Shown in pieces: positions 8,031 through 16,608 of a stretch of 41,402 bases of DNA. The translations under genes and the position numbers were made by a program. Every line of letters begins with the position of its first letter. The first letter of the stretch is position 1. The stretch lies in NCBI GenBank assembly GCA_030682655.1, contig JAUXNU010000003.1, positions 1 through 41,402 of the forward strand, read 5' to 3'. Below the pieces are notes generated by a model. That model did no database searches. It was not told where the DNA came from and was given only the letters and a program-made list of their open reading frames with translations. The DNA is from Actinomycetota bacterium (GTDB lineage: Bacteria; Actinomycetota; Coriobacteriia; Anaerosomatales; JAUXNU01).

Positions 8031-8056
8031 GAAGCCGACCCGCAGGGGCCGGCTTC
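8031..8056 (-). terminator. intrinsic terminator of the crp-like gene
   Basis: An 11-bp stem (GAAGCCGaCCC with GGGCCGGCTTC, one mismatch) and a 4-nt loop lie 25 bp past the crp-like stop. On the minus strand the stem is followed by TTTGCG, a short T-tract. Confidence 0.7.
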
Positions 8057-8080
8057 GGCACGTACGACGGAAGCGCTACC

Positions 8081-8779
8081 CTATTCTCCCTCGAGACGCT
8101 CCCTCAAGCGAATCATGTCGACGACGATCTTGCGGCCTTTGGTGGCGAGAACGCCCTCCTTGGCAAGGTTAGAGATGATGCGGCTCGCGGTCTCGCGGGA
8201 TGTACCCGCAAGCGTCGCGATGTCGTAGTGCGTCAGCCCCTGTATCACCGGGACGCCACGCGTCTCGTAGCTCGCGGTCGCCACGTTCAGAACGACACGC
8301 ATCACGCGGTGTGCTGCGTCGTGGAACGCCATGTCCTCGAGGCGCGCGATCGTGTGGCGAAGACGCCGAGACAGCGTCGCGATGAGCGACAGCGCCAGGC
8401 GCGGGTTCAGCTGGATGGCGGCGGAAAGGTCCTTGGCATCGAGACTGAACAGTTCGATGTCGGTCACAGCGATGACGTCGGCGGAGCGGGGCTCTGCGTC
8501 GACGAGGCTCATCTCGCCGAAGTGCGCGGGCGCTTCCAGGTAGTTCAGGGCGAGTTCCTTCCCGTCCGGCGACGCAAGCGAGACCTTCACCCGGCCCGAG
8601 ACGAGCAGGTACATCGAGGAGCCGATGTCGTTCTGATTGACGATGAAGGCACCCTTGCCGTACCTGCGAAACTGCACCATGTCCGCGAACGTCTCGAGGT
8701 CGTCGTGCGAGAGATCGGCGAACATGGGAATCGCGCGCAGCTTGGAGATGGACTGGTCTTTTGATGTGATTGTCTTCAT
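8081..8779 (-). CDS. CRP/FNR family transcriptional regulator
   Basis: A 232-residue regulator with an N-terminal cyclic-nucleotide-binding fold (about 15-130), a long dimer helix and a C-terminal winged helix-turn-helix (about 150-232). The effector pocket keeps Glu89 and Arg98-Ser99 in GEMSLVDAEPRSA, as in cAMP-binding CRP; there is no FNR-type N-terminal cysteine cluster. The recognition helix reads TSRETASR, with Arg195, Glu196 and Arg200 equivalent to CRP Arg180, Glu181 and Arg185, predicting TGTGA half-sites. Such sites occur upstream of this gene, of the next gene (7869) and of the PilT fusion. No clear ribosome-binding site precedes ATG 8779. The ligand (cAMP or another) is inferred. 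Confidence 0.92.
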   Translation of the reverse strand: MKTITSKDQSISKLRAIPMFADLSHDDLETFADMVQFRRYGKGAFIVNQNDIGSSMYLLVSGRVKVSLASPDGKELALNYLEAPAHFGEMSLVDAEPRSADVIAVTDIELFSLDAKDLSAAIQLNPRLALSLIATLSRRLRHTIARLEDMAFHDAAHRVMRVVLNVATASYETRGVPVIQGLTHYDIATLAGTSRETASRIISNLAKEGVLATKGRKIVVDMIRLRERLEGE

Positions 8780-8805
8780 ACCACTTAGTTTCGGCTCGCA
8801 GCGGT

Positions 8806-8821
8806 TGTGACTTGAGACACA
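8806..8821 (+). promoter_or_regulatory. CRP-type operator in the crp-like gene's own promoter
   Basis: TGTGACTTGAGACACA lies 27-42 bp upstream of the crp-like start. It deviates at one base from TGTGA-N6-TCACA and shares CT-GAG in the spacer with the 7939-7954 site. The position is suited to autoregulation. The motif is near-symmetric, so strand is nominal. Confidence 0.6.
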
Positions 8822-8891
8822 TCAGGGACTCTTTCGTCACCAAACACCGCTTGTCGGCGACGTGACTGCCCATTCTGGACGAACGAGAGAC

Positions 8892-11800
8892 CTACCGTTT
8901 CTCGGTGCGTATGAAGTCGACAAACAAAGGCGTCAGATGCGGTATGAGCTGCGGCAGATACGTGGGCATGAGAGAATCCATCGTCTTGGGCAGCAGATCA
9001 GGCATCAGTTCGCCCATGTCCTCGGGCATCTCGCCGATGTACTCCTCGACCTCGCGAACCATTTCCGGCATGACCTTGCCGAGGATACCCGGAGCCATCG
9101 CCGGGAACATCAGCGGCATCATCTTCTCCATCATGGCTAGGCCGCCGGGGACATGCTTCATCCCGCGCATCATCGGCGCCATCCCGACCGGCATCGCGTC
9201 CATCATCTGCGGGAAGATCCGCGTCATGAACGTCGCCATGTTCTTTGGCTCGAGCAGGATGATGAACTTCTCGAAGTAGCCCCACATGTAGTTGGCATAG
9301 TCAGTCGTCTCGGGAATGTCATAGCCAGCCGCCTCGGCAACCACCCGGGCAAGGTCATCGATCTGCAGAGGCAGGTCGTTCTTCACCACGCTATCGCGCA
9401 ACTGCACCTGGCAGCACAGGCACAGGGCAACGACCTTGTCCGCACCGGCATCGACGGCCTCCTGGAGCCGTTCCTTGCCAAGGATCGGCGCCACGGACAT
9501 CTCACCGACGAGCGTGAGCACCGAACCGCAACACAGGCCCTCCTCGCGATTGTGCTCCATCTCAACGTAGTCAACGCCCGGGATCGCCTTGAGCATATCG
9601 CGCGGCGGCTCGTAGTTGCCCTGGGCGCGACCCATATGACACGAGTCATGGAAGGTTATGCGGCCCTCGATCGGATTCTTGAGCTCGATCTTGCCCTCTG
9701 CCATAGCTTCGGCGACGAGTTCCGAGTAGTGCTTCACCTCGAAGTCGTATTCCTCACCGCGCTCGGCCGCCAGATTGGCGTAGAGCTCCTTCCACACGAG
9801 GCCGCACGCGGGACACGAGGTAACGATCGTCTTGGCGCCGCGCTTCTTGGCCTCGGCGACATTGTGCTCGAATATCTCCTCGAAAACGTCCCACTTGCCC
9901 GCTACCTTCATCGGGATGCCACAGCAGGCTTCGTCTGTGCCCATGTAGCCGATGTCGTAGCCGGAGTCCTGCAACAGGCGAACGGAAGCCTCGGCGATGT
10001 CCTTCTCGACGAAACTCGCGGTACAGCCGCCGAAGTAGAGGATGTCGGCCTTCTTGTCCCAGCCACCGTGCTCATCGGTCAGTGAGTCCTTGATGTCCTC
10101 TGGCACCCAGTCAGCACGGTGTTCGGCCTTGGCCGCCCAGATGTCCCGCTCTCCGCGAAGTGAAGCCGCCATCATCTCGAACGGCGGGAAGGTTCCGCGC
10201 TTCTCCTCGTGAACCAGCTTGCCGCGCATCTCCATCCAGTTGTGCTCGACGGGAAGCTGCAGCTGACAGCGTGTGTTGCACACCTCACAGGTCGTGCAGA
10301 CGAGGAAGGTATCGATCGCCTTGCGGTTCCATTTCTCACGACCTGCCATGACTTCGCGCAGGTATGCGTACTTCCCGCGTGGGGAGTGGCTCTCCCATCC
10401 TCGGCCGGTGTACTGCTCACATGTCGGAACGCAGTAACCGCACCGTGCACAGGCGTACGCCATGAACGCGACATCGCCCGGGATACCGCGGACGTCCCGG
10501 GAGAGATCACCGTGGTCCTTCGGGGGCCTTGCAGCATTGGCGATCGGTCGCACGAGCGACTCGAAGGCGGCTGCACTGCCCATGAGCAGGTCGATGACGC
10601 CAGAACCCAACACCTTCCCGGGGTTCATGACAGCCTTGGGATCCACCTTCGCCTTGTAGGCGGCAAGAGCTCGAACCTTGTCCGCACCAAGAACGGAATC
10701 GGCCTCACGTCGGAAGTACAGGCCTGTCGAGTAGGCCGCGCCGCCATGCTTCTTCGCGATCTTGATGACCGACAGCGACAGGGCGAAGGCGACGTTGAAC
10801 GCGAACGATCGCTCATCATGCGGAATGAAGCCAAGGAGAACGACCTTGTCTCCCTTTGAGTGCATCCCCTCGAGAATGAACGGCTGGGTGATCTTAGCGT
10901 CTATCTCGGCGAGCACGTCCGGCATCTCTGTCAGCGGTACCACTACCTCGGTCGGCACGAGCGAGGGACCGGTCCTCTTGAGCCGCATCGGTGAGAAGCG
11001 CTGCTCCCACTCGTGCTCAGCGGCCTGGGCATCGAGCTCTTCGCCGTTCCTCGCGGCGACGATGGCGGTGAGCGCCATGTCCACGGCACCGTGGCGAGAC
11101 ACCGGATACGCGATCACCGCGAGGTACTTCTCGGGGAGACTCGGCTCGTAGTGTTCATGCGACAACTCATACGGATGTCCGTGCCTGTGCGGGAGCTCCT
11201 TCTTCAGCCGGATGGATTCCGGATTGAGAAAGGTGATCGACCAGATCGGCAGATGCTGCTCTGAAATCGCCCGGAGCGTCGCGCCGAGAGAATAGGCATC
11301 CGGAAAGGCGATGACGCGATGTACCTCGTCCTCATGCTGTCGGATACGCACTGTGAGCTCGGTGATGATACCGGTGATGCCCTCGGCATCAGCGACGAGA
11401 TCGTTCAGCTCGTCACCCTCGAATACCCTGACCTCACCGGAGGGCAGGACAACGCGTGCCGAAACGACGTTCTCCTTGAACGTGCCGTACTCGTAAGATC
11501 CAAAGCCCGCTCCACCCTGAGCGAGCCAACCCGCAGCCCCTGAACTCGGGGCCGAGGAGGGATACAACCTCAGGCCCAGGCCATCTTTGTTGAGCTCGCG
11601 CTCGATCTGCTCCCATATCGCCGAAGCCTGAACCGTTACGGTCAACTCCTTGTGGTCGACCGCAAGTACGCGGTGCATGCCCGACATGTCGACGACAACC
11701 GCACCCGTCGGCGGCAGAACGCCTCCGTAGCCCGATGTCGCCCAACCTCGTGGGACGAGCTTGATGCCCTCGCGACTGGCAAGCTTCACCAGGTCGACGA

Positions 11801-11984
11801 TCTGGGCCTCGTCTCGGGGCCTGACCACCGCACCGGCAACGCCCGCAGGGACAAAGGGCTTGACGAGGGACGGCATCGCCCCGATGTCGAACGAGTACAT
11901 CTTCCGTTCGACAAGGTCCGTACGCACCCGGTCTCCGAAGATCTCACGGAGCTGATGCTCGATGCGTTCGCTGACCGCTGCCAT
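8892..11984 (-). CDS. fused FAD-binding oxidoreductase/Fe-S protein (GlcD-GlcF-like) with methionine-rich tail
   Basis: A 1030-residue protein combining a FAD-linked dehydrogenase with an iron-sulfur partner. Residues of about 45-215 are a PCMH-type FAD domain and about 220-460 the FAD-oxidase C domain. Two [4Fe-4S] motifs follow (Cys512/515/518/522 and Cys563/566/569/573). Then come two CCG-type cysteine-rich regions (Cys654, Cys687-688, Cys724/727, and Cys782, Cys818-819, Cys855/857/858), as in GlcF, LldE and HdrD. Such enzymes oxidise D-2-hydroxy acids and pass electrons to quinone or other carriers; the substrate here is unknown. Residues 916-1010 form an unusual tail with about 22 Met and many Pro. 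The start at 11984 has GGAAGAGG upstream; a longer frame reaches 12044. Confidence 0.88.
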   Translation of the reverse strand: MAAVSERIEHQLREIFGDRVRTDLVERKMYSFDIGAMPSLVKPFVPAGVAGAVVRPRDEAQIVDLVKLASREGIKLVPRGWATSGYGGVLPPTGAVVVDMSGMHRVLAVDHKELTVTVQASAIWEQIERELNKDGLGLRLYPSSAPSSGAAGWLAQGGAGFGSYEYGTFKENVVSARVVLPSGEVRVFEGDELNDLVADAEGITGIITELTVRIRQHEDEVHRVIAFPDAYSLGATLRAISEQHLPIWSITFLNPESIRLKKELPHRHGHPYELSHEHYEPSLPEKYLAVIAYPVSRHGAVDMALTAIVAARNGEELDAQAAEHEWEQRFSPMRLKRTGPSLVPTEVVVPLTEMPDVLAEIDAKITQPFILEGMHSKGDKVVLLGFIPHDERSFAFNVAFALSLSVIKIAKKHGGAAYSTGLYFRREADSVLGADKVRALAAYKAKVDPKAVMNPGKVLGSGVIDLLMGSAAAFESLVRPIANAARPPKDHGDLSRDVRGIPGDVAFMAYACARCGYCVPTCEQYTGRGWESHSPRGKYAYLREVMAGREKWNRKAIDTFLVCTTCEVCNTRCQLQLPVEHNWMEMRGKLVHEEKRGTFPPFEMMAASLRGERDIWAAKAEHRADWVPEDIKDSLTDEHGGWDKKADILYFGGCTASFVEKDIAEASVRLLQDSGYDIGYMGTDEACCGIPMKVAGKWDVFEEIFEHNVAEAKKRGAKTIVTSCPACGLVWKELYANLAAERGEEYDFEVKHYSELVAEAMAEGKIELKNPIEGRITFHDSCHMGRAQGNYEPPRDMLKAIPGVDYVEMEHNREEGLCCGSVLTLVGEMSVAPILGKERLQEAVDAGADKVVALCLCCQVQLRDSVVKNDLPLQIDDLARVVAEAAGYDIPETTDYANYMWGYFEKFIILLEPKNMATFMTRIFPQMMDAMPVGMAPMMRGMKHVPGGLAMMEKMMPLMFPAMAPGILGKVMPEMVREVEEYIGEMPEDMGELMPDLLPKTMDSLMPTYLPQLIPHLTPLFVDFIRTEKR

Positions 11985-12089
11985 CTGTTCCTCTTCCTTC
12001 CATGCGTCAAAGGAGCTTGTGAAGCGCTTCTCTTGGGCTACCACAGCAATTCATATGCCCAGGGGGGTATTCATGTTTCATAACGCAGC

Positions 12090-12105
12090 ATACCCCCGTG
12101 GGTAT
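12090..12105. promoter_or_regulatory. palindrome ATACCC-N4-GGGTAT, possible metal-sensor operator
   Basis: ATACCCCCGTGGGTAT is a 16-bp inverted repeat in the divergent region between the FAD/Fe-S gene and the HAD gene. An additional GGGGGTAT at 12063-12070 mirrors its left half. G/C-tract palindromes flanked by TA are typical of CsoR/RcnR-family operators; no such regulator gene is in the window. Confidence 0.35.
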
Positions 12106-12183
12106 GTGTGGTCAAGGATGTGTAGTGAGTCGAACATGCTACGATTGCGTGGCCCAAGGAGTTGCTACCCCGAAAGGAGCCCC

Positions 12184-12903
12184 ATGCGCGGCGTGCTCTT
12201 CGATCTTGACGGTACCCTGCTCGATATCGACCTTGAGGGTTTCCTTGGCAGGTACTTCAGAGCGCTGTCCAGCGTGGTGGCTCCCCTCGTCGATTCACCC
12301 GAGGATGAGCAGCGTGCCATGCGTGCGGTAATGGAGTCCACGAACGCCATGATGCGCCCGCATCCCGGCGTTACGAACCACGACATCTTCCACGACGAGT
12401 ACCGTCGCCTGACCGGTCTTGATCTGCGGGAGCACTGGCAGCTCTTCGAGGATTTCTACGAAAACGAGTTCCCGCTCCTTGGCGACGGATATGGGCCGCG
12501 CGACGGCGCCCGGACGGTGCTCGAGGCAGCCAAAGGCTGTCACCTCGGCATAGCCATCGCCACCAACCCTATCTTCCCGCTCAGGGCCGTCGAGCACCGG
12601 CTGGCCTGGGCCGGCCTGGAGGGCTCCTTGGCCGATGTCGTGACCTCGTACGAGTCGATGCACGCGTGCAAGCCGCATCCCGACTACTTCCGGGAAACCG
12701 CAGCTCAGCTCGGTCTTGACCCTCGCGACTGCCTCATGGTCGGAGACGACTCCGTGCTCGACATGTCGGCCGCGGACGTGGGCATGTCGACGTTCTACGT
12801 GGGAGATGCCGAGGACGTCCAGGCTGACTACCATGGGACGCTGCTCGAGGCCGCCGATCTCATCATGAGGGTGTGCGCAGAGGGTGGGGACGTCAGTCTC
12901 TAG
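12184..12903 (+). CDS. HAD-superfamily hydrolase (phosphatase)
   Basis: A 239-residue haloacid dehalogenase-type hydrolase. Motif I is DLDGT near the N-terminus (nucleophile Asp in FDLDGTLLD), motif II is the ATNP segment, motif III is the Lys in ACKPHPDYF, and motif IV is VGDDSVLDM. A helical cap domain (about 15-100) is inserted after motif I, as in the subclass that dephosphorylates small metabolites such as phosphoglycolate. The ATG at 12184 has AAAGGAG; the long in-frame extension upstream to 11962 has no support. It converges on the DUF2249 gene and shares the CTAG at its stop. The substrate cannot be assigned. Confidence 0.9.
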   Translation: MRGVLFDLDGTLLDIDLEGFLGRYFRALSSVVAPLVDSPEDEQRAMRAVMESTNAMMRPHPGVTNHDIFHDEYRRLTGLDLREHWQLFEDFYENEFPLLGDGYGPRDGARTVLEAAKGCHLGIAIATNPIFPLRAVEHRLAWAGLEGSLADVVTSYESMHACKPHPDYFRETAAQLGLDPRDCLMVGDDSVLDMSAADVGMSTFYVGDAEDVQADYHGTLLEAADLIMRVCAEGGDVSL

Positions 12904-13163
12904 TGGGCGCGCCGCCGAATGAGCGCTACCCATGCGCCGTCCATGCGCTGATCGTAGAAGTACTCGAATCTACCCTTCGTCTCCTTGCGAAGATCGAGTT
13001 GGTAGCCGAGCCCGGCTGGCTCGTGGTCACATATGACGACGAGGCTGTCGTCCGCGTCCAGCTCGAGCATCCGGTCCACGAGGGTGAACACGATCGGTCG
13101 GCGCAGTCCGGGAGTGAACCCGCGCACATCCACCACCAGACCGTTGGAAGCGCCAGAAACCAT
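12900..13163 (-). CDS. DUF2249 domain protein
   Basis: An 87-residue protein matching the DUF2249 pattern: VDVRGFTPGLRRPIVFTLVD, then LVVICDHEPAGLGYQLD, then an F-EYFYDQ segment and a terminal WVALIRR. DUF2249 proteins are small cytoplasmic proteins often found near anaerobic respiration and nitrogen-oxide genes; the function is unknown. The ATG at 13163 is preferred over a GTG at 13193, which has no ribosome-binding site; GAGGTG lies upstream of the chosen start. Its stop overlaps the convergent HAD gene stop by 3 bp. Confidence 0.75.
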   Translation of the reverse strand: MVSGASNGLVVDVRGFTPGLRRPIVFTLVDRMLELDADDSLVVICDHEPAGLGYQLDLRKETKGRFEYFYDQRMDGAWVALIRRRAH

Positions 13164-13792
13164 GAGACCCCAGTCACCTCGTTGCTGTACCACCCGGCAG
13201 CGGCACCTGTATGAATGATTCTTCGCCCAACGCCCGGTTCCTCTATCATCCGCGCCTATCCTATTTGCGGAGTTGATTGTGAAGCCCTTCCCAATCCGAG
13301 GTCAGAGATAGCAGGGCGCACGGTGCCGTTGTAGAATCTTGCGTTGGGACAAACTTGTCTGCTTCACCCATCGCTATCGTGCAGCGAGTGGGAATATACC
13401 GTCTGACATGCGACATTGTCGTTGGGGGTCGTGGGAGACTTGATTCACCAGCTCACAGACGCGTGCGCGGGTCCTGTGCGGCCCCAAACCATTCACCCGT
13501 GCGCCGCGCTCGCCAGACGTCGGGTCATCACTGGAGCCCGACTCCGCGCTCTCCGATGGCGGACCCCCGGTTCGCCGGCGACTCCGGCAACTCCCCTCCG
13601 GTTTCGGACCGCTCATCTCGGCGTGTGCCGACGATTGAGCGGGTTCCGATACATGTACGCAACCATCCCTGGGTCTCACGGAAAGGAGGCTGCCGGCTAG
13701 GAATCTTCAACGACTTCTGGACGCAGCCTGGATTCGTCTCGCGCTGGAAGTCGGAACTCCGTCCGAACGTTCCAACAAAGGAGGTGTATAGC
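13164..13792. other. 629-bp noncoding region upstream of the hydrogenase genes
   Basis: No convincing gene is seen; short frames here lack ribosome-binding sites and known motifs. A weak CRP-like match TGTGAAGCCCTTCCCA (13278-13293, one mismatch to TGTGA-N6-TCACA but an unrelated spacer) and a GACAA-N2-TTGTC repeat (around 13348) are present. The region probably holds the promoters of the DUF2249 gene and the hydrogenase locus and a long 5' leader. Confidence 0.4.
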
Positions 13793-14965
13793 ATGACGAA
13801 TGAGGACCACGGCGCCGTCTACGACCTTCTCGCTGCGAGAGGCGTGTCGCGCCGCGATTTCCTCAAGTTCTGTGGTTCTGTGGCCGCACTTCTGGGTCTG
13901 TCCGAAGCGATGGTCCCGCAGGTGATAGCCGCAGTTGAGAAGGGTGCGACGCTGCAGCCGGCACTCTGGTACAACGGTGGATCTTGCACCGGCTGCACGG
14001 AGTCCATGGCGCAGGTCGACTCCCCCGACGTTGCCACCATCGTTCTCGACCTACTGTCACTGAACTACTTCGAGACCGTCATGATGGCCCAGGGCGCCGA
14101 TGCCGAGAAGGCAGCCGAGGAGACCATCCACGCTGGCGGCTATGTACTTATCTACGAGGGCTCGGTCATGAAGGGCGAAGACGGCAACACGCTGCGCATC
14201 GCCGACCGTACCGGGCTCGAGATCCTCGAGGAGGCCGGCAAGGACGCAGCTGCTTGCATCGCGGTCGGTTCCTGTGCGGTCGACGGCGGCTGGGTTGCAG
14301 CTCGGCCGAACCCCGCGGAGGCGACCGGGGTGAAGATGTTCTTCGACGAGAAGGGCATAACAACACCGGTAATCAACCTCCCCACCTGCCCGGTCAACCC
14401 CGAGTGGATCGTCGCCATGGTGGTCGACGTGCTGCTCCTCGGCGGGCTAGAGGACGGCAAGATCCTCAAGAAGCTCGATGACTTCGGTCGTCCCAAGGGC
14501 ATCTTTGGCCAGTCCATTCACGACAACTGCCCACGCAGAGGCCACTTCGAGAACGGCGAGTTCGTCTACGAGTTCGGTTCCACGGAAGAGTCGATGGGGT
14601 ACTGCCTGTACGCGATGGGCTGCAAGGGTCCGCAAACGTTCACGAACTGTCCGATCGTCCGGTGGAATCGACGCGCCAGCTGGTGCGTCGAAGCGGGCTC
14701 GCCCTGCATCGGATGCGGAAACGCCGGCCCGAAGGAAGGCATGAACTGGGTCGACCTGGACACGCCGTTCCTGAATCGGCATCGTGACCTGCCTATTGGT
14801 GGCGCCACGTTCCAGCCGACGACCATCGGCGCCGGAGTCGGCGCGGTCGCGGCAGCAGCGCTCGTCGTCCACGGTATCGGCATGAAGGCCGCCGGTCGCA
14901 TGGACGGCGGAGCCGACTACGAGGAAATGAAAGCTCACGATCGCAAGAAGGGAGGCGGTAAATAG
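13793..14965 (+). CDS. [NiFeSe]/[NiFe] hydrogenase small subunit, Tat-exported
   Basis: A 390-residue small subunit carrying the three iron-sulfur clusters of a group 1 uptake hydrogenase. A twin-arginine signal (SRRDFLK, Arg20-Arg21, then a hydrophobic stretch) sends the folded heterodimer across the membrane. The proximal cluster motif is SCTGC (Cys65, Cys68) with GSCAVDGG and TCPVNPE. Distal cluster ligands are in HDNCPRRGHF, and a cysteine-rich block CLYAMGCKGP to SPCIGCG follows. A C-terminal hydrophobic helix (IGAGVGAVAAAALVV) can anchor it in the membrane. ATG 13793 has a perfect AAAGGAGG. Its TAG overlaps the large-subunit GTG by one base. An in-frame extension to 13355 is not coding. 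Confidence 0.95.
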   Translation: MTNEDHGAVYDLLAARGVSRRDFLKFCGSVAALLGLSEAMVPQVIAAVEKGATLQPALWYNGGSCTGCTESMAQVDSPDVATIVLDLLSLNYFETVMMAQGADAEKAAEETIHAGGYVLIYEGSVMKGEDGNTLRIADRTGLEILEEAGKDAAACIAVGSCAVDGGWVAARPNPAEATGVKMFFDEKGITTPVINLPTCPVNPEWIVAMVVDVLLLGGLEDGKILKKLDDFGRPKGIFGQSIHDNCPRRGHFENGEFVYEFGSTEESMGYCLYAMGCKGPQTFTNCPIVRWNRRASWCVEAGSPCIGCGNAGPKEGMNWVDLDTPFLNRHRDLPIGGATFQPTTIGAGVGAVAAAALVVHGIGMKAAGRMDGGADYEEMKAHDRKKGGGK

Positions 14966-16608
14966 TGGCACGTGCAGTTGTCGATCCGTTGACCCGAATC
15001 GAGGGTCACATGCGTGTTGAGGTCGAAATCGACGGCGGCGTCGTCAAGGACGCATGGATCTCCGGTAGCCTCTACCGAGGCATGGAGGCCGTGCTCAAGG
15101 ACCGCCGACCCCAGGACGCATTCTACATTTCGCAGCGTATCTGCGGCGTGTGCCCGATCTCCCACGGCCACGCATCCACGATGTCTGCCGAGGACGTATA
15201 CGGTCTAACCATTCCGAATGGCGCCCGCATCGTCAGAAACATCATCGAGGGCGCACAGTACCTGCATAGCCACGTGCTGTGGTTCTACACACTTGCCGCC
15301 CTCGACTACGTCGACCCCGTCAAGGCATTGTCCGCCAACATCGCCGACACGTACGCTCTCGCCGAAGCTGCGGGAACGCGCGTCGCTGATTTCGGTGCAG
15401 TCGCCAAGCGGCTCGCGGCGTTCGTCGAAGGCGGTCAGCTCTCGATCTTCAGCAACGGCTGGTTCGGCCACCCTGCGTACCCGGAGGCCATGCCTCCCGA
15501 GCTACACCTGATAGCGGTCGCACACTACCTGGAGGCTCTGGAAGTCCAGGCCGAAGCGGCTGCGATCATCGGAATCATGGGGGGCAAGTTCCCGCACTTC
15601 ATGACATCGATCAATGGCGGCACCGCATTTGTGCCGACCGAGGAGAAGCTTGACGACATCCTCTTCCGCCTCACAAAGGTGGTCGACTTCGTCAATACGG
15701 CCCTCATCCCCGACACGCTCGCCATAGCGCCGTTCTACATCGACGCGGCAGCCTACGGGGGAGGCCACGGGAACTTCCTGGCCTGGGGCGTCTTCAATGA
15801 CGAGAGCTTCGAACTCACGAAGCGCTACCTTCCTGGCGGAGTCATCACCGGCGGCCAGCTGTCGGTCACGGACCCTGACAAGACGAAGGTCACTGAGGAC
15901 GTCGAGCATTCCTGGTACGAGTCCCCCTCCGGTCTGACTCCGGACAAGGGCGAGACGAAGGCGAAGTTCTCCAAGTACGACACGTCCGACAAGTACTCGT
16001 GGGGCAAGGCTGCCAAGTACGACGGCCTGCCCATGGAGGTAGGTCCTCTTTCCCGCATGCTCGTCGCGTATCTTCGCGGCGTGCCGCAGGTCAAGACGCT
16101 CATCGACTCGACGCTTGAGACGCTAGGCGTCGCCGGCAAGCCCGAGGTGCTGCTCTCGCTCCTCGGCCGTGTCGCAGCCCGCAACCTCGAGTGCGCCTAC
16201 GTGGCAGAACTCACGGTGGGCTGGGTCGGCGAGCTCATCGAGGCCATCAAGGGTGGGGACCTCAAGCTCTTCCAGGAGCATGAGGTCGTCGACGGCGACG
16301 GCGCCGGACTGTGGGAAGCGCCGCGAGGCGCGGTTGGTCACTGGATGTCTGTCAAGGGCGGCAAGATCGCCAGCTATCAGGTCGTCGCTCCGACCACCTG
16401 GGACATGACTCCTCGCAACGCCGATGGCGTGCGTGGCCCCATGGAGGAAGCGCTCGTAGGAGCACCGGTCATCGATCCCGAGCGGCCCATGGAGGTCGTC
16501 CGGATCGCTCGCAGCTTCGATCCTTGAATCGGCTGCGCGGTTCACGTGATTGAACCGAAAACCGGCAAGACCGCTATGATCCACACCAAGCCGATGGGGG
16601 TGAGGTAG
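14965..16608 (+). CDS. [NiFeSe] hydrogenase large subunit, selenocysteine read-through of TGA at 16525
   Basis: The catalytic subunit, which splits H2 at a nickel-iron site. The N-terminal metal motif is RICGVCPISHGH (Cys60, Cys63). A conventional call ends at residue 520 (16527) directly after FDP, without the C-terminal ligands every such enzyme needs. Reading TGA (16525-16527) as selenocysteine continues as U-I-G-C-A-V-H (Sec521, Cys524, His527). A 20-residue tail then runs to TAG 16606-16608, which abuts the ATG of the next gene. [NiFeSe] hydrogenases place Sec exactly at this cysteine. TGA is an ordinary stop elsewhere (for example at 3957), so the code is standard. The GTG start has GGGAGG and overlaps the small-subunit stop. 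Total 547 residues; cleavage after His527 is expected. Confidence 0.88.
16538..16557 (+). promoter_or_regulatory. bacterial SECIS-type hairpin directly after the in-frame TGA
   Basis: A perfect 7-bp stem (CGGTTCA / TGAACCG) with a six-base loop CGTGAT, plus a possible 3-bp lower stem (16530-16532 with 16562-16564). The loop GT begins 18 nt after the TGA, inside the roughly 16-37 nt range known for bacterial SECIS elements. It would bind SelB-Sec-tRNA(Sec) and is located in translated sequence, as bacterial SECIS elements are. Confidence 0.75.

Noticed and set aside
9153-10085. 310-residue plus-strand frame opposite the FAD/Fe-S gene
   Set aside because: Antisense to clear cysteine-motif coding sequence; His/Arg-rich composition typical of shadow frames.
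13278-13293. Fourth CRP-type site in the hydrogenase upstream region
   Set aside because: One mismatch to the consensus but about 500 bp from the start and with a spacer unlike the other three sites, so it was not counted as a regulon member.
13416-13700. 94-residue frame before the hydrogenase
   Set aside because: No ribosome-binding site, no recognisable motif, and noncoding-like composition.
13355-13792. N-terminal extension of the hydrogenase small subunit
   Set aside because: It precedes a strong ribosome-binding site and a proper Tat signal at 13793; its composition is noncoding.
16525-16527. TGA as an ordinary stop or an alternative genetic code (TGA as Trp or Gly)
   Set aside because: Ending here removes essential nickel ligands, while TGA is used as a true stop in other genes (for example 3957), and Sec fits the aligned cysteine position.
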